A DNA stretch of 54,736 bases from Verrucomicrobiaceae bacterium (lineage in GTDB: Bacteria > Verrucomicrobiota > Verrucomicrobiia > Verrucomicrobiales > DEV007). This document shows, one piece after another, positions 44,894 through 52,953 of the stretch. How positions within the stretch are numbered: the first letter of the stretch is position 1; each line of letters starts with the position of its first letter. The stretch spans positions 1 to 54,736 of the forward strand of contig SHBV01000016.1 of the NCBI GenBank assembly GCA_004211885.1, in the 5' to 3' direction. The notes beneath the pieces are model-generated. The model was given only the letters and a program-made list of their open reading frames with translations. It made no database searches and was not told the origin of the DNA. The position numbers and the translations under genes were made by a program.

Positions 44894-45754
44894 ATGTTTG
44901 TTTGGTCAAAGGTGAGTCCTGTTAGCAATCAGTCGATATTGGAAGAACGGTTCATGAGCCTATCTCAAACTAATGCGGTCATCACTGAGATGCCCGAAAA
45001 AAAAAGTTTCCGTATTGAAGTTTATTGTAATGATAAAAATGATGCTCAAAGACTTTTAAATGAATTTGGTGGGCGATTATCAAAACTAAAAATTAAAGAT
45101 TGGGCAAAACTTAACGCTTATTCCCAACGTCCTCCAATAAAGATTCGAGACAGGCTCATTATCACCGACAACGATAAAAAATCAGAGATTGAAAAAATTA
45201 GCAAATACTTTGAAGGCCGTGATGTGATTTCGATACCGGCTGCACTCGCTTTCGGCACCGGAGATCATGAAACAACTTCGACTTGTCTTCGGTTACTTGT
45301 AGATCTTGCAAAAGAACATAAAAAAAATAATAAAGAATGGTCATTATGTGATATCGGAACAGGCACAGGAATCTTAGCTATCGCCGCAAAAATCCTTGGC
45401 TCAACAATAGTCGAATGTTTTGATTTTGATTCTACTGCCATCGATATCGCAAAACGCAATATGTTAAGAAACAACACGACCGATATATTAATTTATGAAG
45501 CGGATCTATTCGAATGGGAACCAAAGAAAAAAAACTGCTGGGACATCATTACTGCTAATATTTTTGCGAATGTCCTTAACTCAAACCTTTCAAAGATATT
45601 CAGCGCATTAGCGCCCGGGGGAAGCTTGATATTATCTGGTATTCTAAAGGAACACGAAAATAGTGTGATTGCGACCGCTCAACAAACATCCTTAACCAAT
45701 CCAATCATACATCGGAAAGGTAAATGGGTAAGTATGCATTATAGAAAAGATTAA
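44894..45754 (+). CDS. prmA: Ribosomal protein L11 methyltransferase-like (PrmA)
   Basis: A 286-residue SAM-dependent methyltransferase that, in the family, trimethylates ribosomal protein L11. Marks: the N-terminal FVWSKVSP...EERF segment typical of verrucomicrobial PrmA, the AFGTGDHETTSTCLRLL motif, the SAM-binding CDIGTGTGILAIAAK (about residues 152-166) and the catalytic-site ITANIFANVLNSN. The N-terminal part is shorter and less conserved than in E. coli PrmA, so methylation of another protein cannot be excluded. The ATG at 44894 has an AAAGG directly before it. It begins shortly after the tRNA-Gly terminator. Confidence 0.85.
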   Translation: MFVWSKVSPVSNQSILEERFMSLSQTNAVITEMPEKKSFRIEVYCNDKNDAQRLLNEFGGRLSKLKIKDWAKLNAYSQRPPIKIRDRLIITDNDKKSEIEKISKYFEGRDVISIPAALAFGTGDHETTSTCLRLLVDLAKEHKKNNKEWSLCDIGTGTGILAIAAKILGSTIVECFDFDSTAIDIAKRNMLRNNTTDILIYEADLFEWEPKKKNCWDIITANIFANVLNSNLSKIFSALAPGGSLILSGILKEHENSVIATAQQTSLTNPIIHRKGKWVSMHYRKD

Positions 45755-45820
45755 AGATCAGGTAATGATTGTTTATCTATTGCCAATTGCATCGTACTCT
45801 AATATTTGATTAATGAGACC

Positions 45821-46633
45821 ATGTTAAGACCTAGAAAAAAATACACCGTTTATGACCTCCAAAAATTAAAAGGGACCCGGTGCTTGACCCACATTCACGT
45901 AAAATCGCCCGAAGAAGCTGCTGCTGCTGAAGAGGCAGGAGTGGACCTTATGAGCTGTAGTTTTGACTCAATGGAAGCCCAGTTGAGATTGCCTCGCATC
46001 ATTGAAGCGGCCCCAAATAGTTTTATTTCGGTAGCAACTCCTCATGGCATGGCAAGTGCTGAAGAGGCTATTCGAGTCTCATTCAAGGCTCTTGAAATTG
46101 GGGCAAGTTCTGTTTATTGCTCTGCAAGCACAAGGATAATAGAAAAAATGTGTGGTGAAAAAATTCCTGTAGTCGGTCATCTTGGAATGATCCCTAGGCA
46201 TGTAACATGGACCAATTACAGAGCCATTGGAAAAACATTAAATGAAGCAAAACTCCTTTATGATCAGATGAAAGAACTGGAAAATGCAGGTGCCTACGCA
46301 GCTGAATTTGAAGTGATTCCACAACAATTGGCAACTTACCTAAGCTCAAAAACCACGATGCTACTAATGTCCTTAGGATCAGGGACAGGTTGCGATACAC
46401 AATTTCTCTTTTCTGACGATATTTTAGGGGATTATGAAGAAAGATTGCCCAGACATGCCAAAGCATATCGCAACTTTTCTGCCGAAAATAAACGATTACA
46501 AAAGGAACGTATCGCTGCCTTCACTGAATACATTAGGGACGTTAAAGAGGGAAATTTTCCTACCGGGTCGCACCTTATAAATATGGATGAAGAATTACTT
46601 CAAGAAACGGTCACCAAAATAGAAGGAACTTAA
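45821..46633 (+). CDS. Divergent ketopantoate hydroxymethyltransferase-like protein (PanB family)
   Basis: A 270-residue TIM-barrel protein that aligns by eye with PanB, which makes ketopantoate for coenzyme A. Shared blocks are IPVVGHLGMIPRHV, the FEVIPQQLA segment with the catalytic-type glutamate, and the distal LGSGTGCDTQFLFSDDILGD followed by RHAKAYRNF. The PanB VKxEGG block that binds the substrate (Lys112 and Glu114 in E. coli) reads VYCSAS here, so those residues are missing. The reaction may therefore differ; it could be a related PEP-mutase-superfamily lyase. I chose the ATG at 45821; a TTG at 45806 is also in frame. It stands between prmA and convergent ribD. Confidence 0.75.
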   Translation: MLRPRKKYTVYDLQKLKGTRCLTHIHVKSPEEAAAAEEAGVDLMSCSFDSMEAQLRLPRIIEAAPNSFISVATPHGMASAEEAIRVSFKALEIGASSVYCSASTRIIEKMCGEKIPVVGHLGMIPRHVTWTNYRAIGKTLNEAKLLYDQMKELENAGAYAAEFEVIPQQLATYLSSKTTMLLMSLGSGTGCDTQFLFSDDILGDYEERLPRHAKAYRNFSAENKRLQKERIAAFTEYIRDVKEGNFPTGSHLINMDEELLQETVTKIEGT

Positions 46634-46671
46634 TAAATGATAAACGTCTTAGGGTGAATGGGAGCCGGGAT

Positions 46672-47706
46672 CTAGTTTTTTACTAATCCTCTAACTCGCA
46701 AATCCTCACCGATCTGCTTGACAGTCTTATCGAATAATTGCACTGAACTTGGAAAAGCAATATCCGCAACTGGCGTGCAGTTAGTTCCGCAAATCATAGG
46801 AGCAATATAGAAACAGATCTCATCAACTAATTGTTTTCTGAAAGCTTCGCCTAATAAATTACCGCCTCCTTCGATCATAACATGCGTGCAATTATATTTG
46901 CCGGCCAAATCCTTCAAAACTGCTTTCAATGACTTCCTCTCATACAAGAGAGTCCTATAATTCAAACTGTCAGTAAAAACCTTAGCCTTATCAGACAAAT
47001 TTCCGCTACGAGTAAGAATCACTCTCCAGGGCTGCACCTTACCACGTTTGAGAATCTTAGGATCCCTAATAGTTAGTTTAGGATCATCTGCACGAACCGT
47101 TCCAGCTCCCACTATAATTGCATCCACTTCTCCGCGGATCTTTTGTGCATCTGCAATTGACTCTTTACTAGTCAGCCATTGACCCTCTTTTGCTGGCCGA
47201 GTAAGACGCCCGTCGATACTCATTCCGGCCTTTGCCACTACCCAAGGCAAACCGGTCGTAATATATTTTTTGAAAGGTCTAATTAATTTTGAGCAGCTCT
47301 CCTGTAAAATGCCTTCCGCGACGTGAATACCTTTTCGTTTTAATAATCTTTTTGCTTTGCCACGATGAACTGGATTGGGGTCATTGCCTCCATAAACTAC
47401 CCGCTTAATACCAGCATTAACTATAGAATCAGTACAGGGCGGAGTCCTACCATGAGTCGAACACGGCTCAAGAGTCACATAGAGAGTTGAACCCTTTAAA
47501 GATTTGGCTGGGGCTTTATTAATGGCCTCAATTTCTGCGTGTGGAGAACCTGCACTGCGATGGTAGCCTTTGGATATAATTTTCCCACTTTTCACTATGA
47601 TACAACCCACAGCAGGATTAGGACTAGTAAGACCCTTTCCTTTCATAGCTTCACGCAATGCCACCTTCATGAAGCCAATATCCTTTTTGTTATTAATATC
47701 ACTCAT
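46672..47706 (-). CDS. ribD: Bifunctional riboflavin biosynthesis deaminase/reductase
   Basis: A 344-residue enzyme that deaminates the pyrimidine ring and reduces the ribosyl side chain in riboflavin synthesis. The N-terminal deaminase domain (about residues 8-145) has SPNPAVGCIIVKSG, the zinc and catalytic residues in HAEIEAI and PCSTHGRTPPCTDSI. The reductase domain (about 150-340) has WVVAKAGMSIDGRL, WLTSKESIADAQKIRGEVDA and MIEGGGNLLGEAF. Both halves look complete. Other rib genes are not nearby. It is convergent with the PanB-like gene and divergent from the secretion F gene. Confidence 0.95.
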   Translation of the reverse strand: MSDINNKKDIGFMKVALREAMKGKGLTSPNPAVGCIIVKSGKIISKGYHRSAGSPHAEIEAINKAPAKSLKGSTLYVTLEPCSTHGRTPPCTDSIVNAGIKRVVYGGNDPNPVHRGKAKRLLKRKGIHVAEGILQESCSKLIRPFKKYITTGLPWVVAKAGMSIDGRLTRPAKEGQWLTSKESIADAQKIRGEVDAIIVGAGTVRADDPKLTIRDPKILKRGKVQPWRVILTRSGNLSDKAKVFTDSLNYRTLLYERKSLKAVLKDLAGKYNCTHVMIEGGGNLLGEAFRKQLVDEICFYIAPMICGTNCTPVADIAFPSSVQLFDKTVKQIGEDLRVRGLVKN

Positions 47707-47769
47707 AAAAAATCAGTTAGCCACACTGACCGGATTAATGAATAGTAAAACAGAAAAATTGTTTCCGCC

Positions 47770-48759
47770 ATGCTGAACGACCGCGACAAGTACCTTCTTT
47801 ACAGCGAACTAGCAAAACTTTCTGAAGCAGGTTTTCCTATAAACAATGCAGCTGAGGCTATACTGGACACACGACCACCCAACAGACAAGCAAATTTCCT
47901 GAAGGAAATAATCAATGGCATCGAATCAAAAAAATCACTGACAGAAACCATTAATTCCCTCTCTGCCAGGCTCAGCCCATTAGAAATATCTCTAATTAAT
48001 GCAGGAGAAAAATCCGGGAAAATACCAGAAATTTTCAATCATCTATCGCAATATTTTAATCTGAAGCACAGTATTCAGAAAAAGATCAAAGCCGGTTTAA
48101 TTTATCCGGCCTTATTATTGCACTTTGGAATCATTTTACTTGCACTAGCTAAAACGGCGCAGAGTCGGGACTTTGCAAGTGAAGCAATGAATGTTCTCAC
48201 GACCTTGTTAATTGTTTATTTGATCGGCACAATTTTTTATTTTGGGTTTAAAACTGCTAACCGTAAAGCGCAAAGGTCTCCATCTCTTGATGCTTTTTTG
48301 AATAGAATTCCCATACTTGGGAAAGTGCGAAAATCCTTTGCACTGTCAAGGTTCACCCAGATCCTACGCACTTATCTCATTTCTAGCCATAGCGTTTCAT
48401 CTTCTATTCTTGCTGCTGCAGAAGCCTCTGCAAGTGGTCGAATACTTCGATGCACAAAAGAAAAAATTCTGCCCAGTGTCGACGCTGGTAATCCAGTGGG
48501 TCCGGTCCTTGCAAACGAACCTAATAATTTTCCTCCTGTTTTTGCTCGAGCCTACATAACAAGTGAAGAATCTGGAACGCTCGATGTTGAGCTCAAAAAG
48601 TGGTCATCTGTTTTCACTGATGAGGCCGAATCCTCCTCAAAAAAAATGGGAGTCATTTTTCCAAAAGTCGCATACCTACTGATTGTAATTGTCGTGATCT
48701 GGCAAATATTTAAAATAGCTAACATCTACTTTCAAACGCTCGAACAATTCATTCGCTAA
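47770..48759 (+). CDS. Type II secretion/pilus F-family membrane protein
   Basis: A 329-residue inner-membrane platform protein of the GspF/PilC family. It has two homologous F domains (about residues 8-105 and 180-300): LYSELAKLSEAGFPINNAAE with ISLINAGEKSGKIPEIFNHL, and FTQILRTYLISSHSVSSSIL with ARAYITSEESGTLDVELKKW. Transmembrane helices lie around 112-125, 145-165 and the C-terminus (VAYLLIVIVVIWQIF). It is shorter than typical GspF (about 400). No GspE, GspG or pilin gene is adjacent, so its partners are elsewhere. The terminator hairpin begins in its stop codon. Confidence 0.85.
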   Translation: MLNDRDKYLLYSELAKLSEAGFPINNAAEAILDTRPPNRQANFLKEIINGIESKKSLTETINSLSARLSPLEISLINAGEKSGKIPEIFNHLSQYFNLKHSIQKKIKAGLIYPALLLHFGIILLALAKTAQSRDFASEAMNVLTTLLIVYLIGTIFYFGFKTANRKAQRSPSLDAFLNRIPILGKVRKSFALSRFTQILRTYLISSHSVSSSILAAAEASASGRILRCTKEKILPSVDAGNPVGPVLANEPNNFPPVFARAYITSEESGTLDVELKKWSSVFTDEAESSSKKMGVIFPKVAYLLIVIVVIWQIFKIANIYFQTLEQFIR

Positions 48760-48783
48760 AAAAGAACAGTAAAAGTTCTTTTT
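48758..48783 (+). terminator. AT-rich intrinsic terminator after the F-protein gene
   Basis: AAAAAAGAAC (48758-48767), loop AGTAAAA, GTTCTTTTT (48775-48783). The stem is weak in GC but ends in a T-run and overlaps the last two bases of the stop codon. Confidence 0.6.
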
Positions 48784-48888
48784 GTTGGTCTATATACGAT
48801 GGTTGAGGATTGAATATCAGAGCTAATTTCGCTAAAATATAAAGAAATATGAAATTTTAGGAATAAATTACTTGCTGTAACTGTAATT

Positions 48889-48917
48889 TTGAACACTGTA
48901 TATATGTTCACTAAATT
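48889..48917 (+). promoter_or_regulatory. recA promoter with candidate LexA (SOS) operator
   Basis: TTGAAC (48889-48894) and TAAATT (48912-48917) are 17 bases apart, a good -35/-10 fit. Between and overlapping them lies GAACA (48891-48895), nine bases, TGTTC (48905-48909), an inverted repeat. The published verrucomicrobial LexA motif is TGTTC-N4-GAACA; here the half-sites are in the opposite arrangement and wider apart, and the left part also resembles the E. coli CTGTATATAT half. LexA binding is an inference. Confidence 0.5.
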
Positions 48918-48934
48918 ACATAATACGTTAAAAT

Positions 48935-50083
48935 ATGCCTGCAATAGCTATACCTAATAAAAAGACAGAATCGACACCCAAAACAAATACTAAAAAAGAG
49001 GTGCCAGACACGAAAAAATCAAATACCAAAGCTAAGGAAGATCCCGCAGCCGCTAAAGTAGCTTCGATGAGAGCGAAGAATCTGGATCTGGCCATCCAAC
49101 AAATTCAGAAAGATTACGGCGAAGGCTCAATCATAAGAATGGGAGATGAATACCGAGTCGATGTGGATGTCATTCCGACCGGTAACTTACTGATAGATCG
49201 AGCACTTGGTGTTGGAGGATTTCCAAGGGGAAGAATCGTTGAAATATATGGTCCTGAATCTTCAGGAAAAACAACACTCACATTAACAGCTATCGCTCAG
49301 GCTCAAAAGAATGGCGGATTGGCGGCATTCGTTGATGTAGAGCACGCACTTGATCCCCAATATGCAAAGAAACTGGGGGTTAATATGGACAATTTATTAG
49401 TATCACAACCCAGTTCAGGAGAAGAGGCTCTGCGAATTGTGGAAACTCTTGTAAGATCAAATGCATTAGATGTAATTGTATTAGATTCAGTAGCTGCTCT
49501 GGTCACAAAACAAGAACTCGATGGTGAGATTGGGGATTCAACAGTCGGAGCGCAAGCAAGACTAATGAGTGCTGCAATGAGAAAATTAACCTCTATCATT
49601 GCTAAGGCCAGAACGACCTGCATTTTCACAAATCAGATTAGGGAAAAAATCGGTGTCATGTTTGGTAATCCTGAAACAACACCTGGCGGAAGAGCTCTAA
49701 AATTCTATAGTTCTGTTCGCGTTGACATTCGTAGAATAGGAGCCATCAAACACACAGATGGAACAGTCTCGGGAAATCGCACACGGCTTAAAGTAGTAAA
49801 AAATAAGGTCGCTCCTCCATTCACCGAAGCTGAGTTTGACATTATGTATAATGAAGGCATTTCCGCAGTCGGTTCGCTCCTCGATCTTGCACTTGAGCAT
49901 GGAATATTACTTAAGCGTGGGTCATGGTTCAGCTACAAGGGCGAACAGCTTGGCCAGGGAAGGGACGCTACCAAGGATGCATTGAAAGCAGATGAAAAAA
50001 TGTACGCCGAAATTGAACAAAAAGTGAAAAATGCGCTGAGCGGCAATGTGGAAGAAGAGGAAGAAGAATCAATCGAATTCTAA
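48935..50083 (+). CDS. recA: Recombinase RecA
   Basis: A 382-residue DNA-dependent ATPase that forms filaments on single-stranded DNA for recombination and SOS induction. The Walker A motif GPESSGKT is at residues 106-113, Walker B is [11 protein letters not shown], and the L2 loop region reads [20 protein letters not shown]. It has an extra N-terminal segment of about 45 residues, rich in lysine and threonine ([20 protein letters not shown]), before the usual start of the domain, and an acidic C-terminus ([10 protein letters not shown]). The ATG has no Shine-Dalgarno sequence. A candidate SOS operator lies upstream and a strong terminator downstream, so it is monocistronic. Confidence 0.98.
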   Translation: MPAIAIPNKKTESTPKTNTKKEVPDTKKSNTKAKEDPAAAKVASMRAKNLDLAIQQIQKDYGEGSIIRMGDEYRVDVDVIPTGNLLIDRALGVGGFPRGRIVEIYGPESSGKTTLTLTAIAQAQKNGGLAAFVDVEHALDPQYAKKLGVNMDNLLVSQPSSGEEALRIVETLVRSNALDVIVLDSVAALVTKQELDGEIGDSTVGAQARLMSAAMRKLTSIIAKARTTCIFTNQIREKIGVMFGNPETTPGGRALKFYSSVRVDIRRIGAIKHTDGTVSGNRTRLKVVKNKVAPPFTEAEFDIMYNEGISAVGSLLDLALEHGILLKRGSWFSYKGEQLGQGRDATKDALKADEKMYAEIEQKVKNALSGNVEEEEEESIEF

Positions 50084-50105
50084 GTTACGGATACATATCA
50101 AAACA

Positions 50106-50140
50106 AAAAGCGGTCGTCTCATTGAGATGACCGCTTTTTT
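50106..50140 (+). terminator. Strong intrinsic terminator of recA
   Basis: AAAAAGCGGTC (50106-50116) pairs with GACCGCTTTTT (50130-50140) and the stem continues inward through a G-T pair into TCTC/GAGA; the loop is about four bases. It ends in a T-run 22 bases after the recA stop codon. Confidence 0.9.
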
Positions 50141-50354
50141 ATATAGTAATAAGTTCTACAATTTATGTCTATTCTGCCTCCATATCTCATCGATTCTAGT
50201 AAAAGAGCTCTGAATTCGCATGCGTCACAAACACTAAATTGATCATTTCAGAGAATTTATCACCGCGATTCTGAAGCCCCTTTATCAAAGATTGTGATTG
50301 TCGGAATTGAATTTAATCCATAAGACTCAGAAAGAAAATATTCTCATTAAGATT
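50141..50354. other. recA-purT intergenic leader with a possible stem-loop
   Basis: These 214 bases precede the purT ATG. CTCTGAA (50208-50214) and TTCAGAG (50247-50253) can pair around a 32-base loop that contains an 8-base palindrome CGCATGCG (50217-50224). I recognise no known purine or PRPP riboswitch; no gene is supported. Confidence 0.25.
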
Positions 50355-51533
50355 ATGAACATTGGTACACCACTAACAACTAATGCTACTCGAGTCGCAC
50401 TTTGTGGATCAGGAGAACTCGGAAAAGAAGTGGTAATTGAACTGCAGCGGTACGGATGTGAAGTCATTGCCATTGACAGTTATGACAATGCACCGGCCAT
50501 GCAGGTAGCTCATCGATCCTATAATATCGATATGCTGAATGCTGATGAGTTAAGGGCCGTTCTGGAAAAAGAAAAGCCTCACTTGATAGTTCCTGAAGTC
50601 GAAGCCATTGCAACGGACACTCTAGTGGAACTCGAAAGTGAAGGGTTTAATGTTATACCTACGGCAAGAGCAACAAAACTCACAATGAATCGGGAAGGTA
50701 TTCGCCGGCTTGCTGCTGAGAATCTTCAACTAAGAACATCGCCTTACAAATTTGCTGCCACCAAAGAAGAATTTGATTTGGCAGTCGAAGAAATTGGCAT
50801 CCCTTGCGTCGTTAAGCCTATCATGAGTTCATCAGGAAAAGGGCAAAGTACTATAAAATCGCCAGACCAAATTGGCAGTGCTTGGCAATACGCTCAGGAA
50901 GGAGGAAGGGCAGGAGCTGGAAAAGTAATCGTCGAAGGATTTGTAGATTTTGATTATGAAATTACTCAGCTCACTGTGCGTCACTGTGATGGTACTTCAT
51001 TCTGTGAACCTATCGGGCATGTACAAACGGATGGAGATTACCGTCAAAGCTGGCAACCTCAGCCCATGTCTGATGCTGCATCTGAGGAAGCTAAACGAAT
51101 GGCCGAACAGATCACTTCAGGGCTAGGAGGATATGGTATATTTGGTGTTGAATTATTTATCAAGGGTGATGATGTGATTTTTAGCGAAGTTTCACCCCGG
51201 CCTCATGATACGGGACTCGTTACACTAATTTCTCAGGATCTCTCACAGTTTGCCCTGCATGCCCGAGCCATTCTAGGTCTTCCCATACCCAACATTAATC
51301 AACACGGATCATCAGCATCCAGCGTGATACTAGGAGAAGGAAATTCAGAAGAAATAATGTTTAAGAATGTCTCTAAAGCATTAGAAGAACCCGATACTCA
51401 AATTCGTTTATTCGGTAAACCTAGTATTTCTGGTCGACGCCGCTTGGGAGTTGCCATTGCGCGAGGAGATTCTCTTGAAAATGCCAAAGATAAGGCTATT
51501 AAGGCTAGTTCAGCAGTCCAAATTGTCCTTTAA
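50355..51533 (+). CDS. purT: Formate-dependent phosphoribosylglycinamide formyltransferase
   Basis: A 392-residue ATP-grasp enzyme that makes formyl-GAR from GAR, formate and ATP in purine synthesis, an alternative to folate-dependent PurN. The length from the ATG at 50355 equals that of E. coli PurT; a TTG at 50298 in frame would add 19 residues without a counterpart. Visible marks are [28 protein letters not shown] (ATP-grasp loop), [20 protein letters not shown] and [17 protein letters not shown], and the C-terminal [21 protein letters not shown] hairpin terminator follows. Confidence 0.96.
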   Translation: MNIGTPLTTNATRVALCGSGELGKEVVIELQRYGCEVIAIDSYDNAPAMQVAHRSYNIDMLNADELRAVLEKEKPHLIVPEVEAIATDTLVELESEGFNVIPTARATKLTMNREGIRRLAAENLQLRTSPYKFAATKEEFDLAVEEIGIPCVVKPIMSSSGKGQSTIKSPDQIGSAWQYAQEGGRAGAGKVIVEGFVDFDYEITQLTVRHCDGTSFCEPIGHVQTDGDYRQSWQPQPMSDAASEEAKRMAEQITSGLGGYGIFGVELFIKGDDVIFSEVSPRPHDTGLVTLISQDLSQFALHARAILGLPIPNINQHGSSASSVILGEGNSEEIMFKNVSKALEEPDTQIRLFGKPSISGRRRLGVAIARGDSLENAKDKAIKASSAVQIVL

Positions 51534-51590
51534 GGTTAGCAATTTTATACTTTTAACTTGAATCTAATTTTCAATGCGCTAGAAGAGAAC

Positions 51591-51611
51591 TCCGCCAAAC
51601 GCTACGGCGGA
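51591..51611 (+). other. Hairpin upstream of the purT terminator
   Basis: TCCGCC (51591-51596) and GGCGGA (51606-51611) can pair around a nine-base loop. No T-run follows. Together with the terminator 30 bases downstream it forms a tandem hairpin at the purT transcript end. Confidence 0.4.
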
Positions 51612-51640
51612 AGCTCGACAGACCATTAATTAGCCCCGAA

Positions 51641-51666
51641 GGCTTCCGTAAGCGGAAGCCTTTTTT
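51641..51666 (+). terminator. Intrinsic terminator of purT
   Basis: GGCTTCCG (51641-51648), loop TAAG, CGGAAGCC (51653-51660), then six T (51661-51666). It lies about 110 bases after the purT stop and 55 bases before the aminotransferase ATG, so an attenuator role for the latter is possible but unproven. Confidence 0.9.
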
Positions 51667-51721
51667 ATTTGTAAATTATACTATCTAATTCAACACCCCT
51701 CAAAAGAAGCTCTAAAATATC

Positions 51722-52888
51722 ATGGAATTTATAGCAGAAACCATCGCAGATCTTTCACCGTCCCTCACGCTGTCCATAACCAGTCAGGCAAAACAAATGC
51801 GCGAAGAGGGAATCGATGTATGTAACTTAGGTGCAGGAGAACCTGATTTTGATACCCCTCAATATATTAAATCAGCAGCCATCGATGCTCTTCAAGACGG
51901 GCAAACCAAATATACTGCTGTGGCAGGCCTTCTAGCACTTCGCAAAGGACTTTCCAAAAAGCTCAGAGAAGAGAACCAATTAGATTATGAACATAACGAA
52001 ATAGTAGTCAACTGTGGAGCCAAGCACTCCTGTTTCAATGCTATAATGGCATGTTGCGACGCTGGTGATGAGGTCATCATTCCTGCCCCATATTGGACCA
52101 GTTATCCAGAGATGGTCAGAGCAGTTGGGGCTGAACCTGTATTTGTTGAGACTAAGCAAGAAAATAATTGGAAAATAACAGCTCAGGAATTTGATGATGC
52201 TATGACGGGATCAACCAAAATGATTATTATTAACTCTCCAAATAATCCCACTGGTGCTGTCTACTCAAGAGAAGAATTGGCTGCTATAGGGGAAGTTGCA
52301 GCTTCAGAGGACATCCTTATACTTTCTGATGAAATCTATGAAAAATTAATCTACGGGGAGTCTGAACACGTTAGCATTGGATCAATCAGTGATGAGATCC
52401 GTAAGCTCACAATTACTATTAACGGATTTTCAAAAGCCTACTCAATGACGGGTTGGCGTTTAGGCTATACCGCAGCAACTAAGGAAATTGCTGATGCCAT
52501 TGATACGATCCAAAGCCACAGCACTTCAAACCCGACTACATTTGCTCAGTACGGCGCGATTGCAGCACTGACCGGGGATCAATCTGAAATCACAGATATG
52601 GTTGAAGAATATGATATTCGTCGTCAGTACGTCCTTGGCCGACTAAATAGTATAGCAAATGTTTCCACCATCGAACCCGACGGTGCATTTTATTTTCTTA
52701 TTAACATCGAAAAGACGGGGATTAAATCTGTTAACTTTTCTGAGAAACTACTTAGCCGCATGCAAGTTGCCACGGTCCCTGGAGTCGCGTTCGGAAATGA
52801 TCACAGTATTCGTATCAGCTATGCTACTAGCCTACCCATCATTAAAGAAGGACTGGACAGATTAGAAGAATTCTGTAAGGCCCACTAA
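51722..52888 (+). CDS. Class I/II pyridoxal-phosphate aminotransferase (aspartate aminotransferase type)
   Basis: A 388-residue cytosolic transaminase. PLP-fold marks are NLGAGEPDFDTPQYIK, YTAVAGLLALRKGL, SPNNPTGAVYSREEL, LSDEIYEKLIYG and the Schiff-base lysine in INGFSKAYSMTGWRLGY, followed by FGNDHSIRISYATS near the C-terminus. The subgroup matches aspartate or aromatic aminotransferases of the Igamma type (AspC/AspB-like), also called PatA-like when prephenate is used. The substrate cannot be set by reading alone. It is followed 65 bases later by a class III aminotransferase on the same strand. Confidence 0.93.
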   Translation: MEFIAETIADLSPSLTLSITSQAKQMREEGIDVCNLGAGEPDFDTPQYIKSAAIDALQDGQTKYTAVAGLLALRKGLSKKLREENQLDYEHNEIVVNCGAKHSCFNAIMACCDAGDEVIIPAPYWTSYPEMVRAVGAEPVFVETKQENNWKITAQEFDDAMTGSTKMIIINSPNNPTGAVYSREELAAIGEVAASEDILILSDEIYEKLIYGESEHVSIGSISDEIRKLTITINGFSKAYSMTGWRLGYTAATKEIADAIDTIQSHSTSNPTTFAQYGAIAALTGDQSEITDMVEEYDIRRQYVLGRLNSIANVSTIEPDGAFYFLINIEKTGIKSVNFSEKLLSRMQVATVPGVAFGNDHSIRISYATSLPIIKEGLDRLEEFCKAH

Positions 52889-52953
52889 TCTTATATCATT
52901 AACAAAGATCTGAGTCCTTTGGATGGAAGGCACTAGCCAAACTGTGTGTCTCC

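Noticed and set aside
50141..50354. Riboswitch in the purT leader
   Set aside because: A long-range pairing is possible, but no consensus of a known purine, PRPP or ppGpp riboswitch is seen.
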